Assembly: GCA_905221605.1 (NCBI GenBank)
Contig: CAJNDS010002637.1
Coordinates: forward strand, 124,001-188,000
Reading direction: 5' to 3'
DNA from: Symbiodinium natans
Lineage: Eukaryota; Sar; Dinophyceae; Suessiales; Symbiodiniaceae
Length of the DNA: 64,000 nt
In this document: one piece after another, positions 24,611 through 37,645 of the stretch
Layout: the number at the start of each line of letters is the position of its first letter
Numbering within the stretch: position 1 is the stretch's first letter
The notes under the pieces: generated by a model
Database searches by the model: none
What the model was told of the DNA's origin: nothing
What the model saw: the letters and a program-made list of their open reading frames with translations, nothing else
Program-made: the position numbers and the translations under genes

Positions 24611-25759
24611 GTGGGTGCACACGTTTTGGGTTTACTGATGACGATCTCAAGCTCAAGCACGAGTGATGCGAGAATATTTGCGTGCTAAGTTGGCTTTTGT
24701 GTGTGGGATTCCCTGAAACCAAGGGTAGCGGAGGTTTGAGCAGTGCACAATGTTGTCGCAAGTTTCGGTACGCGTTGTAAATGCCAGGGTTGTGAACTTG
24801 TGGTCCGCGCTCAAGTTTCAATGTTTTCGCGTGTTGTTCTCAGCAGGGGGCACCTGGGGAAAGGACTGGGGCAGGTGCCAATGAAGACCCCCATCCTGAC
24901 CCGTGAGATAGGGGTGGGACGCCGCCCCTACGTACCTGCTTCGAGATGCTCCGCTCCGTTCTGCATGTTTTCTTGTCAACTTGACTCCAACTCAAGTGTG
25001 TGTGTGTGTGGGGATACAACAGATTCGGCGATGTGCTCATATCCACAGTGCAGGTCCTGCTCCTGTGCCCGTGGGCAAACGATCCACATGAAAGACTCCA
25101 AACGTCAACCTCTCGGATGTTTGCAAGATGGAGTCCAAGGAACGATCCCATTTTTAGGCTTCATTTTTTCTGTCATTCTGTCATAATCCGGATGCGCCAA
25201 TGAGCTTCCAAATGCAAAATGCTTGCGCCACACATGCTGTCACATATATCGCCCAGCAACTTCAGCATCTCGTTTGCACACTGCTTTCAGACAATACCAC
25301 CCTTCATAGACACCAAAAGAAGGAACATAAAATGGGCCAAAAATGGGTGCAGGGTTAGAAGAACTGAAGATCCTGGAGCCCGCGATCATACATTCCAGAA
25401 GTCCTCTGAGGATCCGGGTGAAATGTTGTGGATGCTTTTTTGTAGCCATTTTGCTTGTGAGCTGCAACGTTTTTAGGGGAACAACACGAAAAACAGGCGC
25501 ACTCCCACAGCATAGGGTGGCTGGTCACCGTGTTTAGGTGGGGACTTCGGCACTTGTAAATAGCCTGTAGCACTGAGTTTTAGGGCCAAAGATGCCCACA
25601 GTTGCAACCAGGCACTTTCGATTGGAAGTGCCGGTGCGCCAGAAACAACCACGCAAGATGCACAACGCATTCCGCGGTCTTTTCCTGCAGCTGGCAGGAG
25701 CTGACCTTCCGGAAGGCAATCTTGGTTTCAGTGTTTGACGCTTTGCCCTTGGATTTTGC

Positions 25760-25900
25760 GCACATTTGATTCCACATGCAAAGGCTTGCAAAGGATCCAT
25801 CGGCATATCCATGCCAAGGGAAACGTGCGGTAGTGTCAGTGATACCATTTCTCGGACGAGCTTCAAGTTGCAAGCGAAGCATTGCAACACTTTGGGGCCG
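25760..25900 (-). repeat. Dispersed repeat encoding VAMLRLQLE, copy 1
   Basis: On the minus strand this reads VAMLRLQLEARPRNG followed by ARFPWHGYADG and FASLC. A second copy at 31540-31660 reads VAMLRLQLELDRGNG, then FPSHAFANLC. The shared DNA core is CAAGTTGCAAGCGAAGCATT. Peptides of this kind recur across dinoflagellate gene predictions as a dispersed element, from memory; it may be part of a transposon rather than a host gene. Confidence 0.5.
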
Positions 25901-27060
25901 GGCTAATCCTAGTCCAAGACATTTTGACGTGGCGGGTCTTTCACACTTTTGCGCACTGGATATCAGCAAAGCTTGCTGGCGAAAAGGGGGACAAGGCGCA
26001 GAAGTCCTGTGTTTCATGTTGTTTGTTGGGTTCACATGCGCGACACATGAGCAAAATGGGGCCTTCCCCGACCGTAGCACGCAGCGTGAGTTTCTGTCCC
26101 TCTCCCCCATCTTCGGAACACGATGCCGGTCGGAGGCTGGGGAGGCAGGATGATGCGCAGCCAATTTGCGGAGAATGTCCAAGACTGCAGCAGAAGACTG
26201 GCTGTGCTCTTTGGTGATGCGGTAAGGCGGAAGTGCCAAAGTTCAAGGCGGAGGTGGTGCTAAAGTTGACGCAGCTGCAGAGCTCGATTACTGTTCGGCC
26301 TTCTGCCTGGAAGGCTCAGCGATGCGCACGAACCTGTGCAGTGATAGTTTTTGGCGATTTTATGCAATGCAAGCCTTAATGCCTTAATGCAGTCAGTATA
26401 CACTTCTTGTTCTCTTCCTGCGCAGCTCGGGGATGCCAACATGGGACTGAAGCAAGCATCAGCAAAGCAAACATTGCAAGTTTGTGACCCCAAAGACGTT
26501 GAACCCTGAGGGAGCTGTACTGAATTGAGAATGCTTTCGTGTGCTTTCACGAGGTGTCCCGAGCTCACACGAACGCAGCGCGTATGTCCATGTTGGGGAC
26601 TACAGTGGAAGCTATGTCCAGGCGGGGAAGATTTAAGTGTAGTGATTTTAGGCTTTTGCTAATTGTAGCTATCGAACCAGTCATGCCTTAAACATGTTGG
26701 CGGAGTTTATCGCGTTGCCTTGCAGGCATCCTCCGTCGAGTGGGTGGGAGAAGGTTGCTGGGCAAGCAATGCAGCTCTTTTTTTTTGCAGTTGCGCAAAG
26801 TTGCACGTGCCCAGATGCCTTGTGTGGGCTGCTTGCCGGCACGGGTTGCCGAACATGGTGACGCTGACCAGACATTAAGGAAGGGGCAACCTCGAGAAGG
26901 TAACGAGGGCCGAGTACACAGTGTGGAGGCGCGGGCCTACTGTCCGGTAGAGTCGGTGCAGTTGTTTATCCAAGCCTGCGGCTTCGATCTTGACAAGAAC
27001 TCAGAGGAATTCGCGCTTCTCGCCTCGTTGGTGTCCCGCACCAGCTTTCAAGCACCCCTC

Positions 27061-27215
27061 AAAGCTGGTGCGGGACACCAGCCCGCACCAGCTTTCAAGC
27101 ACCAGCTGGCCTCGAGCAGCCTTCAAGCTGGCTGCGGGACACCAGCCCGCAGCCAGCTTTCAGGGCTGCTCGAGGCAAGCTGGTGCTTGAAAGCTGGGGC
27201 GGGACATCAGCCCGC
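27061..27215. repeat. Nested palindromes forming large hairpins
   Basis: Hairpin 1: AAAGCTGGTGCGGG (27061-27074), loop ACACCAG, and its exact complement at 27082-27095. Hairpin 2: AAGCTGGCTGCGGG (27125-27138), the same loop ACACCAG, and its complement at 27146-27159. Hairpin 2 sits inside a larger stem whose 33-nt arms, 27089-27121 and 27164-27196, match at 32 of 33 positions. A decayed third unit follows (about 27193-27217). Confidence 0.9.
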
Positions 27216-27549
27216 AGACATCTCGGTGAAAGCCGGCGCGAGAAATCAGCCTGCAAGCAGCTGCCAGCTTGAGGGCTGCGCGCGCTCTGTTCATGCTCAT
27301 GCCATGCGACGGTTGGCAAGAAGGGCCCTTGTCTCTGTCTAATCGAGTCTAATCGCAACAAGCGTAGTGGTCCACGACACGACTTAGTACATCGGTGATG
27401 GACATCATGTTATGCTTAGAAGAATAGTGGACAACCATCGTACGTGTTGGCAGGTGCAAAGCCTGCAGCTGGGCGCTTCTGTGCATTGGGTTGTTTGCGG
27501 CTTTGGGTTGCCTGGCAATGCCTGGCAGAATTGAAAGCCGAGGTTGCTT

Positions 27550-30500
27550 ATGTTGCTTCTTGCGTTGTGCCGAGTTATACAAGTCTTTGTCAGTGAGGAG
27601 CCGCTGAGCCGAGGCTTGTTGTTGTGGTGGCGGCTCGCCTGGCGCACACCAGCGCAAGATGAGATTGTGCCGCCTGCTCCGGAGTTCGACTGCTACACTG
27701 GCTACCACGACTGGACCAACGTGTGGGGCGAGGCACAGCAGAAATACTGCTGCGGCCGCTATGGCAGGGCATGTCAGCCGCATTATGAACCTCCGAGAGT
27801 GATCTACCAGCACGTGCCGGTGTACACTCAACCCCACACCCAGATTGTTCACGTGCCTGTCCCAGCCCCAGCGCACACCCAAGTGGTGTACCATACCCGC
27901 TATATTCACGATCACGCCCCCCAGCTTCAGTACAACTGCCGCGCCGGGTACTCGAACTGGTACTTCGGATGGTCGCGCCACAAGAAGGTGTGGTGCTGCC
28001 ACCACGCAAATCGCGGCTGCCCTGGAACCTGGCATGGCAGCTACCACCTGCACATGCACGTGATGCACGGGGTCGGCCACGCCCACGGGCGCATCTACGA
28101 CTGCGCGGCCGGATTCTCCAACTGGATGCAAGGTTGGTCCGACTCCAAGAAGGACTGGTGCTGCAGCCACGAGCACAAGGGCTGCGTCAAGTACCACTGC
28201 ACCGGGCATGTGCCTCGGACCCAAAACGGATTCGAAGAGCCATTCGATAATTCACGTTGAACGCTCGGGGGGAGCGATTTGACGACTTGAGTCTGTCGCA
28301 TGCGCTCTTATCTGCTCGCACGAGCTTCTGACAAAGGCTGGCCAGTGGGACACGGCGAAGTCGGCGTGGTGCCTTGGTTCGAAAGCTGGGGATGCTCGGG
28401 GAAGCTACGAGGCGGCTGCCTAGCACACTGCGGAGTAGTGCCACTGCGGAGTAGTGCGACCAGCCTTTGCCAGCGCATGTGGCGTGCTGTGCTGAGGTGC
28501 TGCGCGCACTTCCAGAAGGGCTGCCCGCAGACCACGCTGTCTCCACTGAAGTGCGAGACCCCTTGTGAGATCCAAGGTGCGGGACATCTGGCTTGGGCAT
28601 GCTTCTCTTAGTTTTTCTCACGTGCCAACGCCGCTGTACTGTACGAATGCGTTGATCCGAAATGCTCGCCACAGGAGAGACGGAGACGTGCATGAACCGC
28701 ATCAAGTGGACCAAAGACAACGTGTTCGGAGACAAGGTCTGTGCATGTCTGTGCAGTGCAGTCGCATGAAAGAAGCAAGCAAAGGGCTTGTTGGATCAGT
28801 CCCCAACTGATGCGAGGACAACAAGTGCGCTTTGGCCTACAGCAAGGTCCAGGTGGAGTGCGACGTGTGCCGATCCTGCTCCATCCAGGCGACAATCAGA
28901 ATCCCACAAAACTCTTTCCAGGCTGATCCTCACATGTGTTCTAAATCTGCGCTCAACCGACCGAAATCTGGAATGCAGGATGCGGGCTGCGGCACTCCGC
29001 AAGGCGCGGGCTCGCTCCCCTTCGACTGCGAAGCGGCCATCAACAACTTCTTCCGCGCCGCCTGGCCTGCTGGAGTTGTGTTGCTGGTACGTTGCGTTGT
29101 TGCAGACCTGTTGTGCGGTGGTGCCCGTAGTGCCTTTCGTGGCTGAGGCCTGGTCTCCAGAGAAGAAGCACTGGTGCTGCACCAAGCAGGGCAAGGGCTG
29201 CGAGGGCCAGAGCCCCCCCAGCGTGGATGCGGGCTACGGCATGGTCTGGAAGCACGTTCAGGCAGCGGGCATTCATAAGGCAAGGTGCTGCAGTGTGCTG
29301 TGGTAACGCAGGTGAACGGCTACTGGACGTGGGTGGCCGTGCATGGGCACGGCCATTTCAGCTTGCCCTACGACTGCCATGCCGGCCTCGCCAACTGGCA
29401 CTCTGGCTGGTCTGCTGGCAAGAAGGTGCCTCGCGGCCGTTGTTCAATGTCTGTGGAGTGTCACAGAAGCCATGAGCCCTTGTTGCCATGACTTGCAGGG
29501 CTGGTGCTGCAGCCACCAGCACTTGGGCTGCGCGGCCCCTGGCGGCGGAGGCGGAGGCGGAGGCGCAGTGCACCGCCCAAAAGCCAAGCTGCAGAGGGGA
29601 CGTGCCCAGTGCTTTCAGGAAGCGTCCACGTCATCCACGTGATCCACCACGGCGGGGGCGGCGGCGGCGGGGGCGGCTATCACAGCTGGAGCCCCGAATT
29701 GTTGACAGTAGATGGCAATGAGTCATATAATACCAATCCATTATGGCCCTTAGTTATCCACCGTTTTCGGGTGGACAACTGGGTTTGGAGGGTGTTCCTT
29801 CAAGCATCAAAACTTGAAAGTGTTTCTTCTACTAGCAGCCCTAATTACTGATGATGGGCATTTCGGCAGTATGCCAACAATGAAGGACAGCTACTGGGAC
29901 ACTTCCGTTTGTCAAAGCAGACAAAGTAGTTATGTGGCACACGCAAAACAAAACAAACAGCTACTGGCACGCTATCCAGACCAGTTTTGTGATTATTTGA
30001 CCACCTACCTCGCGCAGATGCTTGGTGTCCTGGACTTGTCCGCTTATTGGCCACCTCCTTTCATGTTGGTTTCTGTAATTTCTTTGTCTTCTTTTCAATC
30101 TCCGCGCTCGAACTGGTGCTGGAGTTGCTGCCGTTGCTGCTGCCGGAGAGACTCTTCTTGGATGTTTTTGACTAGTTTTTGCTCTGGTTGGCCACCTGCT
30201 TTTCAGTTTCTTGGTACATTCCTTTCTGCTTTCCGATGGCAAGATCATGGGAGGGGTGCCACTTAGGATCAGCGGCCGTAAAGCTGTCGATGCGAGCATG
30301 GCAGAAATTGGCGAAACGCGACTGTGTTCCAGCCAAGTTTCATCTTGACCTGAAAATGCAACAGCAAATGGTCGTGTTGTGAACGCGCTTGTGCTCGCCA
30401 CTGCTTACAATCCTGTTTTGGAGCCCTCATGGAGTACGTTACAAATGCGAGCAGGCACAGACTCAAGCGTCCTTCACAGTTCAATACAGTTCAATAGCTT

Positions 30501-31265
30501 CCTTGACACGGTTCTGAACTGCGGCACCGTCCCCCCGGCCAAGATAAATTGTCTTAGAAGACATGCTGAATAGAGTCTGAATAGAGTAAAAGACGCAAAA
30601 CATGCCCCATTTCACCCCATGTGCGGCGCCAAAAATGCGTAAGCTCGGCGCGATTGAGGCGCTGAAATGGCGCTGCATGGCGGGAATGACCGCGAAAATG
30701 GCGCTTCAGGAGTGTCGCTTCCGAGGTTTTGCAGGATGTGGATCCTGCTTCCACACACACATGCGCGCGTGCCCGCGCCCACGCCCACCCCCACCTCCAC
30801 CCCCACGCACACGCACACAACCATGGCGTCCTGCTCAGATCACGCCCACCCGCCGTTCGCCGCGGGCAACGGCCAGATGTGGCACTGGAGCATGGCTGGA
30901 GGCGCTGACCACCTTCACGGCACCTTCGGGTACAGAACCGCGTCTCTCCGCCAGGTGGACACTGGGTGCAAGTTGGCATGCAAGGGCACCTGCCCTTCGA
31001 CTGCCTGGCCCCTCGCCTCAGAACTGCTCAGTGGCATCTTTGTGTTGGTGTTGGGCATGGTTGTGAGCGGTGACGAAGCTGCTAAGCTCCCGCGCCATGC
31101 AGGCCGGCGTCTCCAACTGGCGCGCAGGCTGGTCACAGCCCAAGAAGGCGGCACCCTTGCTTGCCCTGGCGCTTCCCCCGTACTGTCCAGCATGATGTGT
31201 GCAGCACCGCCCGCTGCGCCCGCAAGGAATTCTGCTGCCATAACTTCGGCAACTCCTGCGCCTGA
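27550..31265 (+). CDS. WCC-module protein, copy E
   Basis: The first exon read here starts at an ATG at 27550 followed by a short hydrophobic run (MLLLALCRVIQVF), and reaches 28218 with three modules: YTGYHDWTNVWGEAQQKYCC, AGYSNWYFGWSRHKKVWCC and AGFSNWMQGWSDSKKDWCC. Then 28497-28576, 28675-28736, 28817-28888, 28979-29059, 29148-29261, 29312-29425, 29499 to about 29567, 29619 to about 29700, 30839-30901, 30955-31004, 31103-31147 and 31227-31265 (EFCCHNFGNSCA, TGA). GC donors: 28889, 29060, 29262, 30902 and 31148; GT donors: 28577, 28737 and 29426. The intron between about 29700 and 30839 is 1.1 kb, against roughly 80 nt in copy A. The first module and linker are shared with copy F, the 3' half with A and D. 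Whether ATG 27550 is the true start is unsure. Confidence 0.75.
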
Positions 31266-31689
31266 GAGGGGGTCGCAGGACAAGAGGAACCCATACGGCC
31301 CATACGAGAAAAGGGGCCCACTTTTAATTGGCATGCAACCAAGTGCTTTCGGAAGCGCTTGCAAGGGTTGTGCGCATAACTCACGAACTGGTGCACAGTA
31401 GACGCCCAAAGGCCTCTGCGCACAACATAGCAGATTTTGGTCTTTTTCGCTGTGGCCGGCAGTGTCCCTCCGCATAATGTATTTCAGTTCAACAGCATGT
31501 AGCAGCAACTAGCCTGCGCCTTTGTTGAAGCTGAGTTCAACGCCGAACACTTGCAAAATCTTGCAAAGATTCGCAAATGCATGTGAAGGGAACAGTGCTG
31601 TCGTGCCATTTCCCCGGTCGAGCTCAAGTTGCAAGCGAAGCATTGCAACTTTCTGGAGTTCGCTGGGCTGTGTCTTCATGGTAAGGGTG
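31266..31689. other. Intergenic, dispersed-repeat fragment
   Basis: Downstream of copy E. Apart from the dispersed repeat on the minus strand (31540-31660, see 25760-25900) nothing is recognised. Confidence 0.4.
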
Positions 31690-31959
31690 CATTCCATTGC
31701 CTCAAGGTTTTTTCCTGGCGAGTCCTTGATGCCTTATGGCATCTCGCCGTTTCGTGGGCAGTGCATGCTGTGCTTCGAACCAGAGAGACTAGCTATCGAT
31801 GAAGAGCTGCGTGGACGCGCACACAACTTTGTGCAGACCGTCCCGAGTCTGAGACTTGTGACTGAGATGCTTGCTGAAGGGAAACGGGCGCTTGGAATTC
31901 GTTCGGGCACGGCATGCGTGTATTCAGGCCTGCTTGCGATGTCGAAGGACATTGAGTGA
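31690..31959 (+). CDS. Candidate coding exon, unknown protein
   Basis: The last 80 or so codons of a frame ending in TGA at 31957 have ordinary protein composition: SLMPYGISPFRGQCMLCFEP, then DEELRGRAHNFVQ, RLVTEMLAEGKRALGIR and SGLLAMSKDIE. This part begins after a possible acceptor (CCTCAAG) near 31712. The upstream part of the frame only reads the dispersed repeat. I do not recognise a family. It could be a terminal exon or a gene relic, and the microsatellite begins 140 bp later. Confidence 0.35.
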   Translation, partial: HSIASRFFPGESLMPYGISPFRGQCMLCFEPERLAIDEELRGRAHNFVQTVPSLRLVTEMLAEGKRALGIRSGTACVYSGLLAMSKDIE

Positions 31960-32097
31960 CTCGCCGTGGCCCTCGCGGCTCCATGTCCCAGAGTAAGCAA
32001 ACCCTTCGGCTTACTCGGTTCTTGCCCTGAGCTGCCTGAGCTCCTGCTTTGCGCCATGCCCGTGGGAGGCCCCGCAGAAGGGGTTGATAGAGCAAGC

Positions 32098-33011
<914 letters not shown>

Positions 33012-33290
33012 AAGCACTACCAGCTCAAGCCGCCCGCGCATGGTAGCTGTCGAACCGGCCAAGGCCCCGAACTTCATCTCTTTAACAGCTTTCGGGGCCC
33101 TCTTAACATCTCAAGGCTTTCTAGCTTTTGCCAGCTGATGGCCACTTGCAGCCTTTAGCCTCTTGCAATTGAGATTCTGCCGCAGACAGCATATCCACGA
33201 GCTGGCCCGGTCCCAATTCCGGGGGGAGACATAGATCGTCGTAGACTGCATCTATCACTCCCAAGTGTGAGGGTTCTCGTCTTTCCGCAG

Positions 33291-33550
33291 GACGAGGGGA
33301 GTCTGATCGTGCCTCGGCACTTCAGGCAAAACAAGCGGATGGCAGAGGGGATAATTTTGAGGCTTTTACAATGGATGACGGGTTTTTCTATGCGCTGGTT
33401 CACAAAGCAGAGCAATGGTGTTCTTAGTTCATGCAGGTCTTACCGCGGCTTGACAGCAATCAACAGTGTTTTTATTTCAGTGGCATGTCTACAGATGCTG
33501 TCCGACGAAGCGGTCCTACTAACGGGAGCCTCGAGCCCCAGCCAAGTTGA
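33291..33550 (+). CDS. Candidate 3' exons of an unknown gene
   Basis: After an acceptor CCGCAG the frame GA|CGA reads RGESDRASALQAKQADG, then DNFEAFTMDDGFFYALVHK and AEQ. A GT donor at 33419 and an AG acceptor at 33479-33480 would join it to GMSTDAVRRSGPTNGSLEPQ, with a stop at 33548-33550. Composition and splice signals fit a real gene end, but no family is recognised and upstream exons are unknown. Exons: 33291-33418 and 33481-33550. Confidence 0.35.
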
Positions 33551-34122
33551 CGGAGACAAGCCTGAGTCCCTGCTGCGCTAGCGGCAGATCTCTATATGGC
33601 CCTTCATCATTGCCTCTGGTACTCGGAAGCTGAAGTCGGACGGCGCTGGCCAATGCGTATTTGCAAATCTGGTATTGTTCACAGTTCAGACGAGAAAGTC
33701 TTCTGATGTTTCATCACCAGCTTTGAGGATGCCGCGCAGCAGTTTCTAGTTTGAGGGGAAGCCATTTACCCAACGTTTCTCAATGTATTCTACTCCAAGC
33801 CTTCAGTGCTGAGCTAGGCGGGCTGGCGCGGCCAGCGCTTGGCGCGGCTGCAGACCTAGGGGAGAAGGTCGTGACGGCCCGCTTGCTCCAGGAGAAGCTC
33901 TTGAGTGGTTACGCAGTCCAAAAGAACTCCGCTGGGACACTCAGTGCAAGGGTATTAGCCCCGAAAGCTATGCTCGCACGCTTTTACACAACGCTCTCCT
34001 CGGCTTGTTTCTTCGCTGCGCTTGTGCTCTCAACGTCACACCAACCCACCTTGAACCCAACACCCTACACACTTTCACTTGCGCATCTTCCAATCAATGC
34101 TGGTGAGAAGGCCAACATTTCA
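33551..34122. other. Nothing recognised
   Basis: Between the candidate exons and the hairpin cluster. A frame at 33751-34128 has no supporting features. Confidence 0.35.
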
Positions 34123-34295
34123 GCCTAGTAGTCCCGTTCGTCGGGTCAGGCTCATGCAGTGCCTAGTAGTCCCGCTCGTCGGGTAAGGCAGCAAGATGTA
34201 ACTTTCATTTCTTTGCTTGGTCAAGACAGCCTAGTAGTCCCGTCCGTCGGGTGAGGCAGCGCTGTGGCCTAGTAGTCCCGTTCGTCGGGTAAGGC
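34123..34295. repeat. Four copies of a 29-nt hairpin element
   Basis: Copies at 34123-34151, 34161-34189, 34229-34257 and 34267-34295, each 29 nt. Each starts GCCTAGTAGTCCCG and ends CGGGTNAGGC. The inner stem is CCCG/CGGG around a 5-nt loop (TTCGT, CTCGT, TCCGT, TTCGT) and the outer stem is GCCT/AGGC. Changes fall only in the loop and in one base near the 3' end; both stems are intact in all four. Spacers are unrelated in length and sequence. Confidence 0.9.
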
Positions 34296-35062
34296 ACTGA
34301 AGAATGATGCTAGCTGGTTGCCAATTGTTATTTCAGTTTCTTTTAACTCACACTGCAGTGGCAGCGGCCTGAGCGAGAATAATGAATATCTCTGAAAAAG
34401 GCGTTCTCCATGAGAAGCCTCAGTTTCCAGCTCAGTGCTCTTACGCCACCCTTCGCTAGCAGAAGCGGCCTGAGCCACAATTTTCCTCTAGTGAGGTCGC
34501 CTCCTGGCAAGCAATCCACCCTAGTGAGTTCTCTCCTGAAGGATTGCAATGTCCCTGTGCCAACTTTAGCCTACGCAACTTCTTAGCAGGGTTTCACAGC
34601 TCAGACTTTTCCGCTTCATTTCGCTCATTGTAGGTGGTGGTTGTGTAGCTGCCTTGTAGCCTTGTTTGTTAGGCCTTGAGTCCGGATGGCTCAGCTGAAC
34701 CAAAACGGGGCGGAACCTGGCAACTTTGGACTGATGGCCAAACACTTAGTTGTCAGTAGCTTCTAGAAGCAGCCGCTTAAGCCATAAGCACCACTCTGGA
34801 GCTACTGCTTTTCCTTACATGCACGTTTCGTCGCTCATATCTGCTGCATCAGCAGAGCCTGAGCGCGGGAGAGTTTTGTCTAGTAGCAGCAGCCCATAGT
34901 CTTAAGCGCTAGCTCTTCTTCTCAACTGACCGAGCATTTAAGTCGGGGATAACCCCTCCGGAACTGTGAATAATACTTTGATTGATTGCTCTGCTTTTTG
35001 AACAACTGCACTGCTCTACTCATGGGTTTTGGGTTTCAGGTCGTGTTTCCTTGTCGGTTCGT
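34296..35062. other. Nothing recognised
   Basis: No gene. A tRNA-like start at 34681 (TCCGGATGGCTCAGCTG) is not followed by the other tRNA arms. Confidence 0.35.
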
Positions 35063-35300
35063 AGAGTGCAAGGTGCAGTTTTTGCCTGCTGTGCACGGAC
35101 TTGGTCAAAAAATCGTGTGAGGTCCCCTCCTGGTTAAAGTCCACCGTGTTGCAGCTAGTTTGTGCAGAGTGCAGTTTTGCCTGCTGTGCACGGGCCGGGT
35201 CACCGTTGTACAGTTGATGAAAATTGACATCGTGCTTGTGAACCGCGTGAGGTCTCCTCCTAGTCCACTGACCTCCGTGTTGCAGCTAGTCTAGCCCAGC
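35063..35300. repeat. Imperfect direct duplication, about 95-130 bp
   Basis: Two copies of GTGCAG-TTTTGCCTGCTGTGCACGG and of GTGAGGTC-CCTCCT followed by CCGTGTTGCAGCTAGT lie in tandem, with an insertion in the second. Confidence 0.6.
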
Positions 35301-35504
35301 TTTTGGCGACAGCTGCCGGGCAAGACAGTCAACAACAGCGCTTTTCTTTTCTTGTCCTGCTATTTGCATTCGTTTGCTAGAGGCTTTACCCTACACACAG
35401 CGCTCAAGTTGACTTAGAAGTAGCCGGCGTTTCAAGTCATTCTACCCCTCGATGCCCGCCAAGGTGTGGGACATGACCCGCACATGCGTCCGAAATGAAA
35501 TGAA

Positions 35505-36090
<586 letters not shown>

Positions 36091-36104
36091 AGGTAACGGC
36101 CTTA

Positions 36105-37071
36105 TAACGGTCCGCATGCTTTTCCTTACTTGGCATGTCGAAAACACTGGCAGGCGTGGTAAACTTCACGCGGGGGTGGGGGGGGGAGGGGGGGGGTCTG
36201 CAAGGCCTTTTTTACAAAACGCGATTTTGTGGGTTTTTGTGGAAAAGGGTCACCGAAGCAGTTTTCGCCACAAAAAGTGCATTTTTGCTTGGGTTTTTGA
36301 CATGAGAACCAATCTTGAAAGAGAAGACGCGTTCTCAGCGAAAACGCGCGATGATAACGGCCGTGTTGCCAGCGCGCGCGAATGGCCAGAGCATCCATGT
36401 CCATCGTCCGTGTTACCAGCGCGTGCGAATGGCCAGAGCATCCATGTCCGCACGATGATAACGCCCGTGTTACCAGTGCGTGCGATTGGCCAGAGCATCC
36501 ATGTCCGCGCAATGATAGCGGCCGTGTTACCAGCGCGTGCCAATGGCCGGAGCATTCATGTCCGCACGATTATAACGTCTGTGTTGCCAGTGCGTGCGAA
36601 TGGCCAGAGCATCCATGTCCGCACGATGATAACATATCCGTGTTGCCAGTGTATCCATTGGCTTGGCGAAAAAGCGGCAAAAGAAGCCCAAAAGTGTACA
36701 CGTAGCTTTTGGCCCTCAAAAGTCCTTACAAACACAATTTCTGCATGTGGTGTCACAAAACCCACGCACGCGAAAACCCAATTTCGACCAAAAATGTACG
36801 TCCAAAAAACACCCGAAAACCTGCACGCGCGAAAACCTGATATTTTCAGAAGCTAAATTTTCGACTGCAAAGAGTTAATTTTACGACGCCTGAAGACTAA
36901 AAACCCAAGCGAAAAACGCGTTTTTCGAGAAAAACGCACAAAACAGCAAACTCGTGTTTCACAAAAAGGGGTCTTTGACCCCTCCACCCCCCCCAGGCCC
37001 CGCATGCTGAAGTTTACCACGCCTGCCAGTGTTTTCGACATATCACATAAAGAAAAGCATGCGGACCGTTA
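36105..37071. mobile_element. 967-bp element with 64-bp inverted ends
   Basis: The left end 36105-36168 and the right end 37008-37071 are inverted copies of each other, 64 nt each, about 59 of 64 matching; both begin TAACGGTCCGCATGCTTTT going inward. Inside them the G-rich run near 36175-36200 is mirrored by a C-rich run near 36980-36996, so the inverted symmetry extends further in imperfect form. The interior holds a minisatellite (36357-36655) and no transposase-like frame. It lies exactly between a TTG array and a TAG array. It best fits a non-autonomous, foldback or MITE-like DNA element; target-site duplications cannot be judged because both flanks are microsatellite. Confidence 0.65.
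36357..36655. repeat. Minisatellite of about 57 bp, five to six copies
   Basis: GAATGGCCAGAGCATCCATG or close variants recur at about 36379, 36427, 36484, 36541 and 36598; the first spacing is about 48 bp and the rest about 57 bp. Each is followed by GTCCGCACGATGATAAC and GTGTTACCAG. Confidence 0.85.
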
Positions 37072-37085
37072 CGAAGCCGCGACCT

Positions 37086-37516
<431 letters not shown>

Positions 37517-37645
37517 AAGCGGCGGTAGCGTTAGCGTTAGCGGTAGCGTTAGCGGTAGCAGTAGCAGTAGCAGCTGGAGAAGCAAGCCCCGCGCAAGTAA
37601 AATGACGCAAAACCTCATGTTTGTGCGGAGATTGGCAGAGGCGTC

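Larger units (their letters stand above)
23418..27549. other. Intergenic between copies D and E
   Basis: About 4 kb with no gene I can support. It contains a degenerate TGCATGGC-rich patch (24200-24610), short GT runs (near 24995), a dispersed repeat (25760-25900) and a palindrome cluster (27061-27215). A 200-codon frame at 26740-27342 runs through the palindromes; its last third only reads the inverted repeats, so it is not called. Confidence 0.45.

Noticed and set aside
26740-27342. 200-codon + strand frame
   Set aside because: Its final third translates the inverted-repeat cluster and the opposite strand is equally open there; no family or splice support.
34123-34295. CRISPR array
   Set aside because: Repeats are palindromic but spacers are irregular (9 to 39 bp), the genome is eukaryotic and there are no cas genes.
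34681-34760. tRNA-like start with A-box word TGGCTCAGCTG
   Set aside because: No anticodon arm, T arm or acceptor stem can be formed.
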